DNA of 40,541 bases, taken from the NCBI RefSeq assembly GCF_000262465.1, contig NZ_CM001489.1:3207098-3247638 (forward strand), given 5' to 3'. The position numbers and the translations under genes are program-made. This document shows positions 15,563 through 24,047 of the stretch, one piece after another; positions within the stretch are counted from its first letter, which is position 1; every line of letters begins with the position of its first letter. A model generated the notes under the pieces. That model saw nothing but the letters and a program-made list of their open reading frames with translations. It did no database searches and had not been told where the DNA came from. This DNA comes from Frankia sp. QA3. GTDB taxonomy: Bacteria > Actinomycetota > Actinomycetes > Frankiales > Frankiaceae.

Positions 15563-16699
15563 CTACTCGCCGTAGGTGGTCAGGTTCGCGGAGTGGTGGG
15601 TGTCGTTGAAGCCGCGCAGGACGGCGGGGCCGTCGGAGTACCAGTCGATCGTGGTCAGCGAGACCAGGTCCAGGTGCAGGCGGTAGAGGACGGTCGGCTC
15701 GGCGGCCAGCGCGAGCTGGGTGAGGCCCTTGATCGGCGTGACGTGCGAGACGACGAGGACCCGCTTGCCGGGCTGCTCGGCGAGCAGCCGGTTGCGGACC
15801 CGGGCCACCCGGGTCACGGTGGAGATCAGGCTCTCCCCGCCGGGCGGCGGCACGTTCGGGTCGGCGAGCCAGGCGTTGAGCTCGTCGGGGAACCGTTCGC
15901 GCACCTCACCGAAGGTCATCCCCTCCCAGGCGCCGAAGCTGGTCTCCCGCAGGTCGTCGTCGACGACGTAGTCGCGGCCCAGCGCCTCGGCGGTCTGCCG
16001 GGCGCGCTTGAGCGGCGAGCTGACGATCAGGTCGAACGGCTCGTCGCGCAGCCGCTCGGCGACCGCGGCGGCCTGGCTCATCCCCAGGTCGGTCAGCGAT
16101 GCCTCCACCGTCCCGCTGAACCGCTTCTCGACCGACAGCGGGGTCTGGCCGTGGCGCAGCAGCACGGTGGTCGTCGGCGGGGCGGGCGGGGCCATCCAGC
16201 CGGAGAGCCGGTTGGTGGTGGGGGCGCGGTGCGGCACCGGGTCGGGTGACTGCGGGACCGACGGCTCCCAGCTCCGCCCGGCCGCGGCGGCGTCCATCGC
16301 CTCGTTGGCGAGCCGGTCGGCGTCGGCGTTGCGGGCGCGGGGCACCCACTGGTAACGCACGGCGGGGAAGCCGCGGGCGAGCCCGGCCGCCTCGTCGGCC
16401 AGGGGGCGCATCGCCGGATGCTTGATCTTCCAGCGACCGCTCATCTGCTCGACGACGAGCTTGGAGTCCATCCGGACCTCCACCTCGGCGTCCGGGGCGA
16501 TCTCGGCGGCGGCCCGCAGCCCGGCGATGAGGCCCGAGTACTCGGCGACGTTGTTCGTGGCATGCCCGATCGAGGCTGCGCGCTCGGCGAGCACCGTCCC
16601 ATCCGCGGCGTCACGGACCACGGCGCCGTAGCCGGCCGGGCCCGGATTGCCCCGGGATCCGCCGTCGGCCTCGACGACCAGCCTGCGCACCGTGCTCAT
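15563..16699 (-). CDS. Bifunctional RNase H / histidine phosphatase
   Basis: 378 aa, ATG at 16699 with GAGGGGAG upstream. Residues 1-140 are an RNase HI domain with catalytic acids in VVEADGGSRGNPG (D12), NNVAEYSGL (E53), RMDSKLVV (D78) and NADADRLANEA. A Pro-rich linker follows, then a histidine phosphatase domain from about 170: LLRHGQT (catalytic His), SPLKRARQTAE, and SHVTPIK with the second His. Fusions of this kind in actinobacteria degrade RNA in RNA-DNA hybrids and have an acid phosphatase activity linked to alpha-ribazole phosphate removal in cobalamin synthesis. It is the last gene of a leftward group with the zinc-ribbon and Nif3 genes. Confidence 0.94.
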   Translation of the reverse strand: MSTVRRLVVEADGGSRGNPGPAGYGAVVRDAADGTVLAERAASIGHATNNVAEYSGLIAGLRAAAEIAPDAEVEVRMDSKLVVEQMSGRWKIKHPAMRPLADEAAGLARGFPAVRYQWVPRARNADADRLANEAMDAAAAGRSWEPSVPQSPDPVPHRAPTTNRLSGWMAPPAPPTTTVLLRHGQTPLSVEKRFSGTVEASLTDLGMSQAAAVAERLRDEPFDLIVSSPLKRARQTAEALGRDYVVDDDLRETSFGAWEGMTFGEVRERFPDELNAWLADPNVPPPGGESLISTVTRVARVRNRLLAEQPGKRVLVVSHVTPIKGLTQLALAAEPTVLYRLHLDLVSLTTIDWYSDGPAVLRGFNDTHHSANLTTYGE

Positions 16700-16736
16700 C
16701 TGCGACTCCCCTCGCCCTGCCTGAACCGACCTGCCG

Positions 16737-17480
16737 CTACAGCCCCGACTCTGGGGTACGGACCAGGATGCGCCGGCATTCCTCGCACCGCACGACCTCG
16801 TCGACGGGGGCCGCGGCGACCGCTCGCAGGTCGCCACCGGAGAGCTCCAGATGGCAGCCCTGGCAGCGTCGGCGCAGCAGCGGCGCGGCGCCGACCCCGC
16901 CGGAGGACGCCCGGATCCGCTCATACAACGTCACCAGCGCCTCGGGCAGCCGCGGGGCGAGGGCCTCGCGTTCCTGACGCAGCCGGGCGGACTCGGTGTC
17001 GATCTCGGCGTACGCCTTGTCCCGGGCGATGGTCGCGGCGTCGATCTCGGCCTGCAGGTCGGCGCGACGCTGGGCGAGGACCGCAAGCTGCCCCTCCAGG
17101 CCCTCGACCGTCTCCATCTTCGTCAGGGCGTCGTCCTCGAGGACGCCCTGACGGCGGGCCAGGGAGGCGAGCTCCGCCTGGAGGTTCTCCAGCTCCCGGG
17201 AGTTCGTCACGGCACCGGACTCCAGCCGCTGCGAATCGCGGGCCGAGCGGGTCCGGACGAGCTCGATCTCGTTTTCCAGCTTTCTCTGGGCGCGGGTGAC
17301 GTCCCCCAGCTCGGTGCGCACCCCGACGACCTCGTCGTCGAGAGGGCCCAGGGCCGCGGTGCGTTCGGTGATGACGGCGAGTTCGGGCAGCCCGCGGCGG
17401 CGGGCAGCCAGCCGGTCGAGGCCGGCGTCGAGGGCCTGCAGGTCGAGCAGGCGGAGCTGGGTTGCTGGGTCGGCCTTCAT
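16737..17480 (-). CDS. Coiled-coil zinc-ribbon protein
   Basis: 247 aa, ATG at 17480 with GAGGAG upstream. Residues 10-185 form a long charged coiled coil (RTELGDVTRAQRKLENEIEL, DLQAEIDAATIARDKAYAEI). The C-terminus is a four-cysteine ribbon: CQGC at about 206 and CEEC about 25 residues later. This family of C4-type zinc-ribbon proteins is conserved next to Nif3 and RNase H genes in actinobacteria. A role in RNA or nucleic acid binding is often suggested but not established. The gap to the RNase H gene is 37 bp. Confidence 0.9.
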   Translation of the reverse strand: MKADPATQLRLLDLQALDAGLDRLAARRRGLPELAVITERTAALGPLDDEVVGVRTELGDVTRAQRKLENEIELVRTRSARDSQRLESGAVTNSRELENLQAELASLARRQGVLEDDALTKMETVEGLEGQLAVLAQRRADLQAEIDAATIARDKAYAEIDTESARLRQEREALAPRLPEALVTLYERIRASSGGVGAAPLLRRRCQGCHLELSGGDLRAVAAAPVDEVVRCEECRRILVRTPESGL

Positions 17481-17631
17481 GGACTCCTCACCGGTATGTC
17501 CTCATCGACGTCGGTCGCGATCGACCACGCCCTTGCCGGTACCGCGCCGCCCGGCCCGCGAGCCGGCGCGGTCGGCGGGACCGGAGGCGAACCCGGCCCG
17601 ACGAGCCCGGCATCCGCGCCTGCGACGCCGA

Positions 17632-18543
17632 CTACCGGGACGGAACGTGCAACCGCCAGGGATCGGTCACGATAGCGGACACCGATGCACTCACCGTACG
17701 TCCCCGGGCCCGCAGACCGGCCTCCAGACGCGCGGCGGCCTGCGCGAGCCACGGCCACTCACTCGCCCAGTGGGCGACGTCGACGACGGCGATCGGGTGC
17801 GCCCCCACCGCATCGAGCACGTGGTGGTGCCGACCGTCCGCGGTGACCAGGACGTCCGCCCCCGCGGCCCGCGCCGCGCCGGCCAGCTCCCCGCCGGAGC
17901 CGCCACACACCGCGACCCGGCGCACGAGCCGGTCGGCGACCCCGGTCGCGCGCACCCCGCCTGCCGTCGCGGGCAGTGCCCGGGCAACGCGGGCACAGAA
18001 ACGGTCGAGCGGTTCGGGCTCGGGCAGCTCGCCGATGCGCCCCAGCCCCCGACACACCGTCGGCACCGTCGCCACGCCATCCCCATCCGGCTGCGTTCCG
18101 GCCGGCTGCGTTCCGGCCGGCTGCGCCGCGGTGTCGCCCGCCCCCGCCGGGTCCAGCGGGCCGACCCGGCGCAGCCCGAGGGCCGCGGCCAGCGCGTCGC
18201 TGACGCCGGGGTCGGCGACGTCGGCGTTGGTGTGCGCCGTGTACAGCGCGACCCCGGCGCGGATCAGGGTGGCGACGACCCGCCCGCCGGGTCCGGTCTC
18301 GGCCACCCCGTGGGTCCCACGCAGGAACAGGGGATGGTGGGTGACGAGCAGCTGGGCCCCGCCCGCCGCCTCGACGGCCACCTCGGGCGTGGGATCGACG
18401 GCGAACAGCACCGCCGAGACGGGGGCCTCGGGGTCGCCGACCGCCAGGCCCACCGCGTCCCACGACTGCGCCCAGGCCGGCGGGAACGCCTGCTCCAGCA
18501 CGGCCACGCAGTCACCGACCGTCGCCACCCTAGTGCTCACCAC
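17632..18543 (-). CDS. Nif3-like dinuclear metal-centre protein
   Basis: 303 aa, GTG start at 18543. Metal-binding motifs typical of the Nif3/YbgI hexamer family are visible: VTHHPLF, YTAHTNADV and DVAHWASEWPWL (His and Glu near the C-terminus). The metal site points to a hydrolase, sometimes annotated as GTP cyclohydrolase I type 2, but the physiological substrate is not settled. A 15-bp direct repeat (GGCTGCGTTCCGGCC at 18089 and 18104) makes the in-frame PAGTQPAGTQP loop in the middle of the protein, a likely strain-variable insertion. First gene of the leftward Nif3 - zinc ribbon - RNase H group. Confidence 0.92.
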   Translation of the reverse strand: MVSTRVATVGDCVAVLEQAFPPAWAQSWDAVGLAVGDPEAPVSAVLFAVDPTPEVAVEAAGGAQLLVTHHPLFLRGTHGVAETGPGGRVVATLIRAGVALYTAHTNADVADPGVSDALAAALGLRRVGPLDPAGAGDTAAQPAGTQPAGTQPDGDGVATVPTVCRGLGRIGELPEPEPLDRFCARVARALPATAGGVRATGVADRLVRRVAVCGGSGGELAGAARAAGADVLVTADGRHHHVLDAVGAHPIAVVDVAHWASEWPWLAQAAARLEAGLRARGRTVSASVSAIVTDPWRLHVPSR

Positions 18544-18700
18544 GGTGACCCTACCCGCACGGTCGCGGGTGCCTACCAGCCGGTCACGGCGCCCGCCGCG
18601 GCGCCGAGGTCCCGCACGCGACGCACCCTTCGCCCCGTAACGTCACCTCTGGCAACGCACCTGCGCAGGGGTGGCGAGCCACGAGGAAGGGGAACTCGTC

Positions 18701-18976
18701 ATGGCGGACGTTTCGGTGCGATTCCAGGTCGCAGGGGATTCGGAGATCGTGCTGAACCTCTCGACCCCCCAGGCCGTCCGCCTCGTCGAGGCAATCATGC
18801 GCAAGGTCGCCGACGCGATGGCCGCTTCCCCGACGGGTAATTCCGGCCCGGGCGGTCCGGCGGCAGGCGGCTCCGCGCTGGGCGGTCCGGCGATGGGTGC
18901 GCCGGACCGGTCGGCCGTCGGCTCCGCCTGGCCGGACATCTCCCCCGGCCAGAGCCCCTTCCCACCCGAGCGTTGA
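18701..18976 (+). CDS. Small hypothetical protein with Gly/Pro-rich tail
   Basis: 91 aa, ATG at 18701 preceded by GAGGAAGGGGA. The N-terminal half reads MADVSVRFQVAGDSEIVLNL and STPQAVRLVEAIMRKVADAM, a strand-strand-helix unit. The C-terminal half is low complexity (GGPAAGGSALGGPAMGAPD). No membrane segment or signal is present. It is divergent from Nif3 and 244 bp ahead of the metalloprotease gene. Function unknown. Confidence 0.75.
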   Translation: MADVSVRFQVAGDSEIVLNLSTPQAVRLVEAIMRKVADAMAASPTGNSGPGGPAAGGSALGGPAMGAPDRSAVGSAWPDISPGQSPFPPER

Positions 18977-19220
18977 CCCGCCCGCCGGCGGTCGGCTGAC
19001 CTGCCGGTGACCGCCGAGGCCGAGGCCAGGCCCGATCGTCCGCCCACGGCGGCACGCCTCGCCCCGTCCGGATCCCCGCGCGGCCCGTATGGGAACAAAC
19101 CGGGGCACACATGCCGGATGGACACTCCTGGCGCTTGCTTCCGCAAAAGCCGACACAACAAAGCCGCAACACGATACAACTCCGCACAGCCATTCCTCAT
19201 CGAAGGGAAAACGATCACGC

Positions 19221-21404
19221 ATGGCGGGGGACGTACCGGTCGACGAACGCGCCCTGATCACCCCGACCGACGCGGCGGCCGGCCGTTCGCTGCTTGCGGC
19301 TCCCGCGAGGGCCGACGCGACCGGCCTGGCCGAGGCCGGCAACCCGGCGTCCGACGACGGCGCGCCCCCCGGCGCCGGCGGCGAACGGACCCTGCACCGC
19401 TACGGCCGGGTCCAGGTGCTCGGCCGCCCGCGGGACGGTGCGCCCGGCGGGGCGGGGCTGCTCGCGGCCCGCACCGGCGCGGGCCTGCTGCCCCCGGCCG
19501 ACGGCAGCGTGGTGTCGACCACGGGCATCTCCCCCGGCCTGAACCGGGCCGAGACGCTGGGGCTGGACGCCTTCCGGCTGCGCGCCAGCACCGCCTACCG
19601 CCGGCGTAAGCAGGACCGCCCCCGCGACGGCCATCCGTGGGACATGGACCGGCCCTGCACCGACGTCCCGCCCCCGCGGGGATCCGCCGGGCCGGACCCC
19701 GACCGGCCGGCCCCGCGCGCCTTCGCCAACGGCCGCTCGCTCCTGCAGAGCCCGCTGATGACGCTGACCGCCGGCGCCGCCGCCGGCCCCGTGGCCGGCG
19801 CCGCAGGCTCCCCGACCAGCTCGAAGCTGGAGGGTTCCGTCGCCATCGGCCTGATCCTCGTCGAGGGGCCGACCGTCGACCTCCAGTTCACGGCGGCCGA
19901 GCGGACCAAGGTCGTGGCCGAGGTCCAGAACGGGCTGTCCTGGTACGCCACCACGAACCCGGCGGCCGACCTCATGTTCCACTACGACATCCAGCTCGTG
20001 CGCCTGCCCGTGCCGGCGAACCCGAAGGCGGCCGATCTGGAGGCCCTGTGGCGGGACCCGGCGATGGGCCGGCTCGGCCACGCGGCGAACTTCGACGGCG
20101 TCTACGACTACGTCGACGCGCTGCGCGCCCGGCTCGGCACCCGCTGGGCCTACTGCGCGTTCTTCACCAAATATCCGCTGGGCTACTTCGCCTACTCGTC
20201 GGTCGGCGGTCCCCGGATCGTCATGTCGTACGCCAACGACGGCTGGGGCCCGGACAACATCGACCGCGTCTTCACCCACGAGACCGGACACATCTTCGGC
20301 GCGCCGGACGAGTACGGCGGCGCGGGCTGCGACTGTGGCGGCCAGTGGGGGGCGTTCGGCGCCCCGAACGGCAACTGCGACACCTGCGCGCCGGCCCCGG
20401 CGGACTGCCTGATGCGCTCCAACAGCTTCGCGCTGTGCCGCTACACCCACAGCCACATCGGCTGGGGCCACGGCGTCGGCGGCAACCCGGCGCTGGTCCA
20501 GTCGAAGGGGCTCGGCCGCCTCGGCAACTTCGACGTCGTCGTGCCGTCGGCGTTCGCGGGGCTCACCCACGTGTGGCGGGACAACGACGCCGCCGGCTTC
20601 CCCTGGCGCGACCCGTGGCAGACCGCCCAGTCCCTCGGCCGCGTCGACGCCCTCGCCATGGTCCAGAGCACCCTGGCCAATCCCGGACCGCTGGAGGTCG
20701 CCGTCCGGGCGGGGTCGGCGCTGCACTTCCTGTGGCGCGACAGCACCGGGGCGTTCGCCTGGCACGACCCCAAGCAGCTCGCCCAGGGCGTCGGCGGAGT
20801 GCCGTCGCTCGTCCAGAGCCGGCTGGGGGCGAAGGGCAACTTCGAGCTGCTCATCCCGGCCGCGGACGTCGGCATCCTGCACCTGTGGCGCAACCACGAC
20901 GTCTACGGCTATCCGTGGAGCCCGCCGCGGCTGTTCGGCGCGAACCTGGGCCGGGTCGACGCGGTCAGCCTCATCCACGGCACCCTCGGCGGCGGCGCGG
21001 GCATGCTCGAGGCCGTCGCCCGGGTCGGCAGCCGGCTGGTGCACCTGACCCGGGACAACTCGGCGGTGTGGCGGACCGGGCCCGTCTTCGGCGAGGGGGT
21101 CACGGGCAACCCGTCGCTGATCCAGAGCTCCTTCTCCGACGGAGCGCGCAACTTCGAGGTGGTCGTCCCCGCCGCCGGCGGCGGGCTCATCCACTACTAC
21201 CGGAACAACGGCGCGCCGACGCCGTTCTGGAGCGGGCCGCGCCCGTTCGCCGCCGCCCTGGGCAAGGTCGACGCCGTCTCGATGATCCAGAGCAACTTCG
21301 ACGGCCACCTGGAGGTCCTCGCCCGCGTCGGCGACGAGCTGCACATGGTGTGGCGCTCCTCCGGGGCGGGGGCGACCTGGTCGGCTCCGCGGCGCGTGTT
21401 CTAG
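19221..21404 (+). CDS. Metzincin-like zinc protease with beta-propeller repeats
   Basis: 727 aa from the ATG at 19221 (GAAGGGAA upstream); a longer start at 19089 is possible. Residues 1-200 are low complexity. The catalytic domain spans about 210-415 and has the zinc motif HETGHIFGAPDEY (H353, E354, H357, G360, D363), with Asp in the place of the usual third His, as in snapalysins. It also has a Met-turn DCLMRSN (M398) and a cysteine-rich loop between (CDCGG, CDTC). From about 420 to the end, about six repeats of roughly 47-50 residues alternate NPALVQS / GNFDVVVPS / GLTHVWRDN type strands, a lectin-like beta-propeller. The design suggests a secreted or surface protease targeted by its propeller to glycans. 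No classical signal peptide is visible, so export is unresolved. Confidence 0.83.
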   Translation: MAGDVPVDERALITPTDAAAGRSLLAAPARADATGLAEAGNPASDDGAPPGAGGERTLHRYGRVQVLGRPRDGAPGGAGLLAARTGAGLLPPADGSVVSTTGISPGLNRAETLGLDAFRLRASTAYRRRKQDRPRDGHPWDMDRPCTDVPPPRGSAGPDPDRPAPRAFANGRSLLQSPLMTLTAGAAAGPVAGAAGSPTSSKLEGSVAIGLILVEGPTVDLQFTAAERTKVVAEVQNGLSWYATTNPAADLMFHYDIQLVRLPVPANPKAADLEALWRDPAMGRLGHAANFDGVYDYVDALRARLGTRWAYCAFFTKYPLGYFAYSSVGGPRIVMSYANDGWGPDNIDRVFTHETGHIFGAPDEYGGAGCDCGGQWGAFGAPNGNCDTCAPAPADCLMRSNSFALCRYTHSHIGWGHGVGGNPALVQSKGLGRLGNFDVVVPSAFAGLTHVWRDNDAAGFPWRDPWQTAQSLGRVDALAMVQSTLANPGPLEVAVRAGSALHFLWRDSTGAFAWHDPKQLAQGVGGVPSLVQSRLGAKGNFELLIPAADVGILHLWRNHDVYGYPWSPPRLFGANLGRVDAVSLIHGTLGGGAGMLEAVARVGSRLVHLTRDNSAVWRTGPVFGEGVTGNPSLIQSSFSDGARNFEVVVPAAGGGLIHYYRNNGAPTPFWSGPRPFAAALGKVDAVSMIQSNFDGHLEVLARVGDELHMVWRSSGAGATWSAPRRVF

Positions 21405-21442
21405 CCGGCCACGAGATCAGCCGGCGGGGTCAGCCGGCGGGG

Positions 21443-21892
21443 TCAGCCGGCGGGCGGCGGGTCGGGTGGCGGCGGGTCGGGTGGCGAGGCGCCGGGGGCG
21501 TCCCAGGGGCGTCCCTCGGCGGGACGGTCCTTGTCACTCAGGCGCGCCAGCCAGCCGTCGACGAACAGGGCCTCCGCGGGGCTGAGGGTCTCCCGCAGCG
21601 CCGGGGGCACCCCGTCGACGAAGACGCCGCGCACCCCCGCACGGGCCCCCACCTCCGCCGCTCGCGACGCCGGCACCGCGAGCAGCGCCAGCCGCGGCGG
21701 CAGCGCCGAGGTCACCCGGCCGAGCTCGGCCAGCATGGCCAGCGGGCCGGCGGTGCGATCCGGATGTTCGAGGACGACCAACAGCTCCGGTTCGGTTCCC
21801 CACACCGGCCCATTCTCGCCCGAACGCCGGTCGCGGGAGGACCCCCGGGCCCGGTGGCGCCACCCCGGGCGGACCACCGGCGGCGCCGACAC
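21443..21892 (-). CDS. Hypothetical protein with Pro-rich tail
   Basis: 149 aa from a GTG at 21892; an internal GTG (VWGTEPELLVV) is also plausible because the conserved-looking part starts there. The core reads PELLVVLEHPDRTAGPLAML, LPPRLALLAVPASRAAEVGA and a helix around LSPAEALFVDGWLARL, a small alpha/beta unit. The C-terminal tail PPDPPPPDPPPAG is encoded by direct repeats (TCAGCCGGCGGGG and GCGGGTCGGGTGG units at 21417-21482), which continue past the stop codon. No family recognised. Confidence 0.65.
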   Translation of the reverse strand: MSAPPVVRPGWRHRARGSSRDRRSGENGPVWGTEPELLVVLEHPDRTAGPLAMLAELGRVTSALPPRLALLAVPASRAAEVGARAGVRGVFVDGVPPALRETLSPAEALFVDGWLARLSDKDRPAEGRPWDAPGASPPDPPPPDPPPAG

Positions 21893-22084
21893 GCCCTCGT
21901 TCGGTGAGAATCACAGGGGTCGGCGGATGGACACCGCGGCCGGCGCGGGACAAGGTTGGTTCGATGCCCGGCCCCGGCGGTGGACCCGCCGCGGTGCGCA
22001 CCCCGGCGGCGCCGGCCGATCGGCGATCCGACCGGCTCGGGTGGAGCAGGACCCGGGTGGGCCAGAAAGGGGGAGGCACCGGCG

Positions 22085-22759
22085 ATGAGCGCGCAACTCC
22101 CGCTGTTCCCGCTCGGGACCGTCCTGCTCCCCGGGCTCGTGCTGCCCCTGGAGATCTTCGAGGAGCGCTACCGCGCGCTGGTGCGGGAGCTGCTCGCCCA
22201 GCCCGCCGACGAGGCGCGCCGGTTCGGGGTCGTGGCGATCCGGCGGGGCCGCGAGACGGGGCCGGCGCTGCCGTCGATCCACGAGGTCGGCTGCACGGCG
22301 GTGCTGCGCCGGGTGCAGGAGCATCCGGACGGCCGGTTCTCCCTGATCACCGTCGGCGGGCAGCGGTTCCGCATCGGGGCGGTGGACCAGCACAGCGCGC
22401 CCTACCTGGTCGGGGAGGTGGAGTTCCTGCCCGACGAGCTTGGTGACGCCAAGGCTGCCCGCGAGTCCGTGGCGCCGGTGCAGCGGCTGATGCGCGCCTA
22501 CGCCGAGCGGCTGGCCGCCACCGGCACGGTGCAGATCTCCCTACCGGATCTGCCCGACGATCCCATCGCCCTGTCCTACGTGATCGCCGCGGCGGCCGTC
22601 ACCGACCTCACCGAACGCCAGGGCCTGCTCGCGGCGCCGGACGCGACCACCCGGCTGCGCGTCGAGCGGGCGCTGCTGCGCCGCGAGGTCGGCCTGCTCC
22701 AGAAGATCACCACGATCGGGTCCAGCGAGCTGCGCCGGGTGGACCCGAGCCCGAACTGA
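22085..22759 (+). CDS. LON N-terminal (PUA-like) substrate-binding domain protein
   Basis: 224 aa, ATG at 22085 with GGGGGAGG 8 nt upstream. It begins LPLFPLGTVLLPGLVLPLEI and FEERYRALVRELL, the signature of the Lon protease N-terminal domain. It continues through GCTAVLRRVQEHPDGRFSLI and GGQRFRIGAV to a helical C-terminus. The AAA+ and protease parts of Lon are absent, so this is the stand-alone form common in actinobacteria, thought to bind unfolded or specific protein substrates. Partner unknown. Confidence 0.93.
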   Translation: MSAQLPLFPLGTVLLPGLVLPLEIFEERYRALVRELLAQPADEARRFGVVAIRRGRETGPALPSIHEVGCTAVLRRVQEHPDGRFSLITVGGQRFRIGAVDQHSAPYLVGEVEFLPDELGDAKAARESVAPVQRLMRAYAERLAATGTVQISLPDLPDDPIALSYVIAAAAVTDLTERQGLLAAPDATTRLRVERALLRREVGLLQKITTIGSSELRRVDPSPN

Positions 22760-22794
22760 CCCGCTGCCGCCGCACCGGAGGGCGCGGCTCCAGT

Positions 22795-22848
22795 TGCTGG
22801 AGGTTGGTCACCGTTCTCCGGCTCGACGACCGTCATCAACCTCCAGCA
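22795..22848. repeat. Inverted repeat with 12-bp perfect arms
   Basis: TGCTGGAGGTTG (22795-22806) pairs with CAACCTCCAGCA (22837-22848). The left arm continues into GGTCACCGTT. It lies 35 bp after the Lon-domain gene and may act as its terminator, though no T-run follows. It shares the sequence GAGGTT(T)GGTCAC with the hairpin 130 bp further on. Confidence 0.85.
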
Positions 22849-22924
22849 TCTCGCTGCGCTCGACCACGTACGCAACGGCGCCTCGGCGGTCCTCGGCGTG
22901 CGTCACAGGCTGGGCACACAGTGG

Positions 22925-22987
22925 TGCCGAGGTTTGGTCACGGTTTTTCGGCCCTGGGCGCCGCAAAACCGTGCTTGAACCTCGGCG
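22925..22987. repeat. Nested double palindrome related to the preceding hairpin
   Basis: Outer arms GCCGAGGTT (22926-22934) and AACCTCGGC (22978-22986) enclose 4-nt spacers and inner arms CACGGTTTT (22939-22947) and AAAACCGTG (22965-22973). All are perfect. The left arm GAGGTTTGGTCACGGTT matches GAGGTTGGTCACCGTT of the hairpin at 22795. The two look like members of one palindromic repeat family. The 22760-23095 gap holds no gene that I can support. Confidence 0.9.
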
Positions 22988-23095
22988 CGGTCTGGCCGTG
23001 ATCTGGCCGTGAAGCCGAAGCTGCACCGTGGCCGTGAAGCTGCACAGTGGCCGGCTGGTGAGGCTGCAGTGGCGCCCAGGAGGAACCGGCCAGGG

Positions 23096-23887
23096 TCAGT
23101 CGGGTGCCCGTGGGCCGTCGGGCCCCGCGCTCGCCGGTCGGGTCCGCAGACCCGTGACGTCCGCCGTGCTCTGCAGCCCGTCCGCCTGGCTCTTCGGCCC
23201 GTCCGGGCCCTTGACACCGCCCGCGGGTCCGGGCCCGGCGCTACCCGGACCGGTGACGGGGTGGGGCGGCTGCGAGCCGCCGGCGCGCGGGCGCCGGCTC
23301 GGCCGGGAGGTCGCCCACAGGCCGATCGCGAAGGCCCCCAGCGCGACCACCGGCATGACCAGGTAGAGCCCGTGCGCGCGGACCCGCAGGTCGACCAGGT
23401 CCACGAGCACCGGCGAGGCGTTGGGCGGCAGGCTGTGCAGCAGATCCGGGGACCGGCGAAGGTGGCCGATCCAGCCGGCGATCAGCGCGCCGCCGATGCC
23501 GCCCGCGGCGAGCCCGAGCGGCACCGGGAAACCCGCGTCCCGGGCCCGCCAGAACGCCAGCAGACCACCGACGAGCCCGGCGATCGCGCAGATCATCGCG
23601 AAGCGGGCGTCGATGTCGCTCTGGACCGCGAACGCCGACTCGTTGCCGTGCAGGGCACCGGTGATGTCGAGGTGCGGCGCGACGGCGGCCCACAGCAGGC
23701 CGAGGGGGAACCCGACGACCACCATCGCCACCGCGCAGATCAGCCCCGCGAGCAGGTCCGGCCGGCCGCCGAGCGGCACCCGCCACCGCAAGCGGGCCGG
23801 CGGCGAGGGCAGGGGAGAGGTCGGGGACGTCTCGGCGCCCGGGCGGTCCGTCGGGACCCCCCGGAATTCCCCTGAACGCTCCGTCAC
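23096..23887 (-). CDS. DUF2567-like membrane protein
   Basis: 263 aa from the GTG at 23887 (VTERSGEFRGVPTDRP); the frame is open to 23998 and a start there cannot be excluded. Four hydrophobic segments are visible: DLLAGLICAVAMVVVGFPLG, ARFAMICAIAGLVGGLLAFW, GLAAGGIGGALIAGWIGHL and YLVMPVVALGAFAIGLWAT. The loop with HGNESAFAVQSDIDARF between the first two is the conserved patch of DUF2567. The C-terminus is Pro/Gly-rich and cytoplasmic. Function unknown. Same strand as the ABC transporter pair, 160 bp downstream. Confidence 0.72.
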   Translation of the reverse strand: MTERSGEFRGVPTDRPGAETSPTSPLPSPPARLRWRVPLGGRPDLLAGLICAVAMVVVGFPLGLLWAAVAPHLDITGALHGNESAFAVQSDIDARFAMICAIAGLVGGLLAFWRARDAGFPVPLGLAAGGIGGALIAGWIGHLRRSPDLLHSLPPNASPVLVDLVDLRVRAHGLYLVMPVVALGAFAIGLWATSRPSRRPRAGGSQPPHPVTGPGSAGPGPAGGVKGPDGPKSQADGLQSTADVTGLRTRPASAGPDGPRAPD

Positions 23888-24047
23888 GTCGCCCGCCCCG
23901 CCAAGAGGTGTCCGTCTCCTCGTCCGCATCACGTTCGGCAGCGGCGCCGGCCACCGCGGACGGTTGACACTATCGTGCCGGGCGACCAGCCCGACCACAG
24001 TGGGTGCGACAGTGGTCCCGGGCGCCGGCGCGGGCGGCCCGCTCAGG

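Noticed and set aside
19215..21344. 709-codon frame antisense to the metalloprotease gene
   Set aside because: Shadow of a long GC-rich gene; no ribosome site and low-complexity product.
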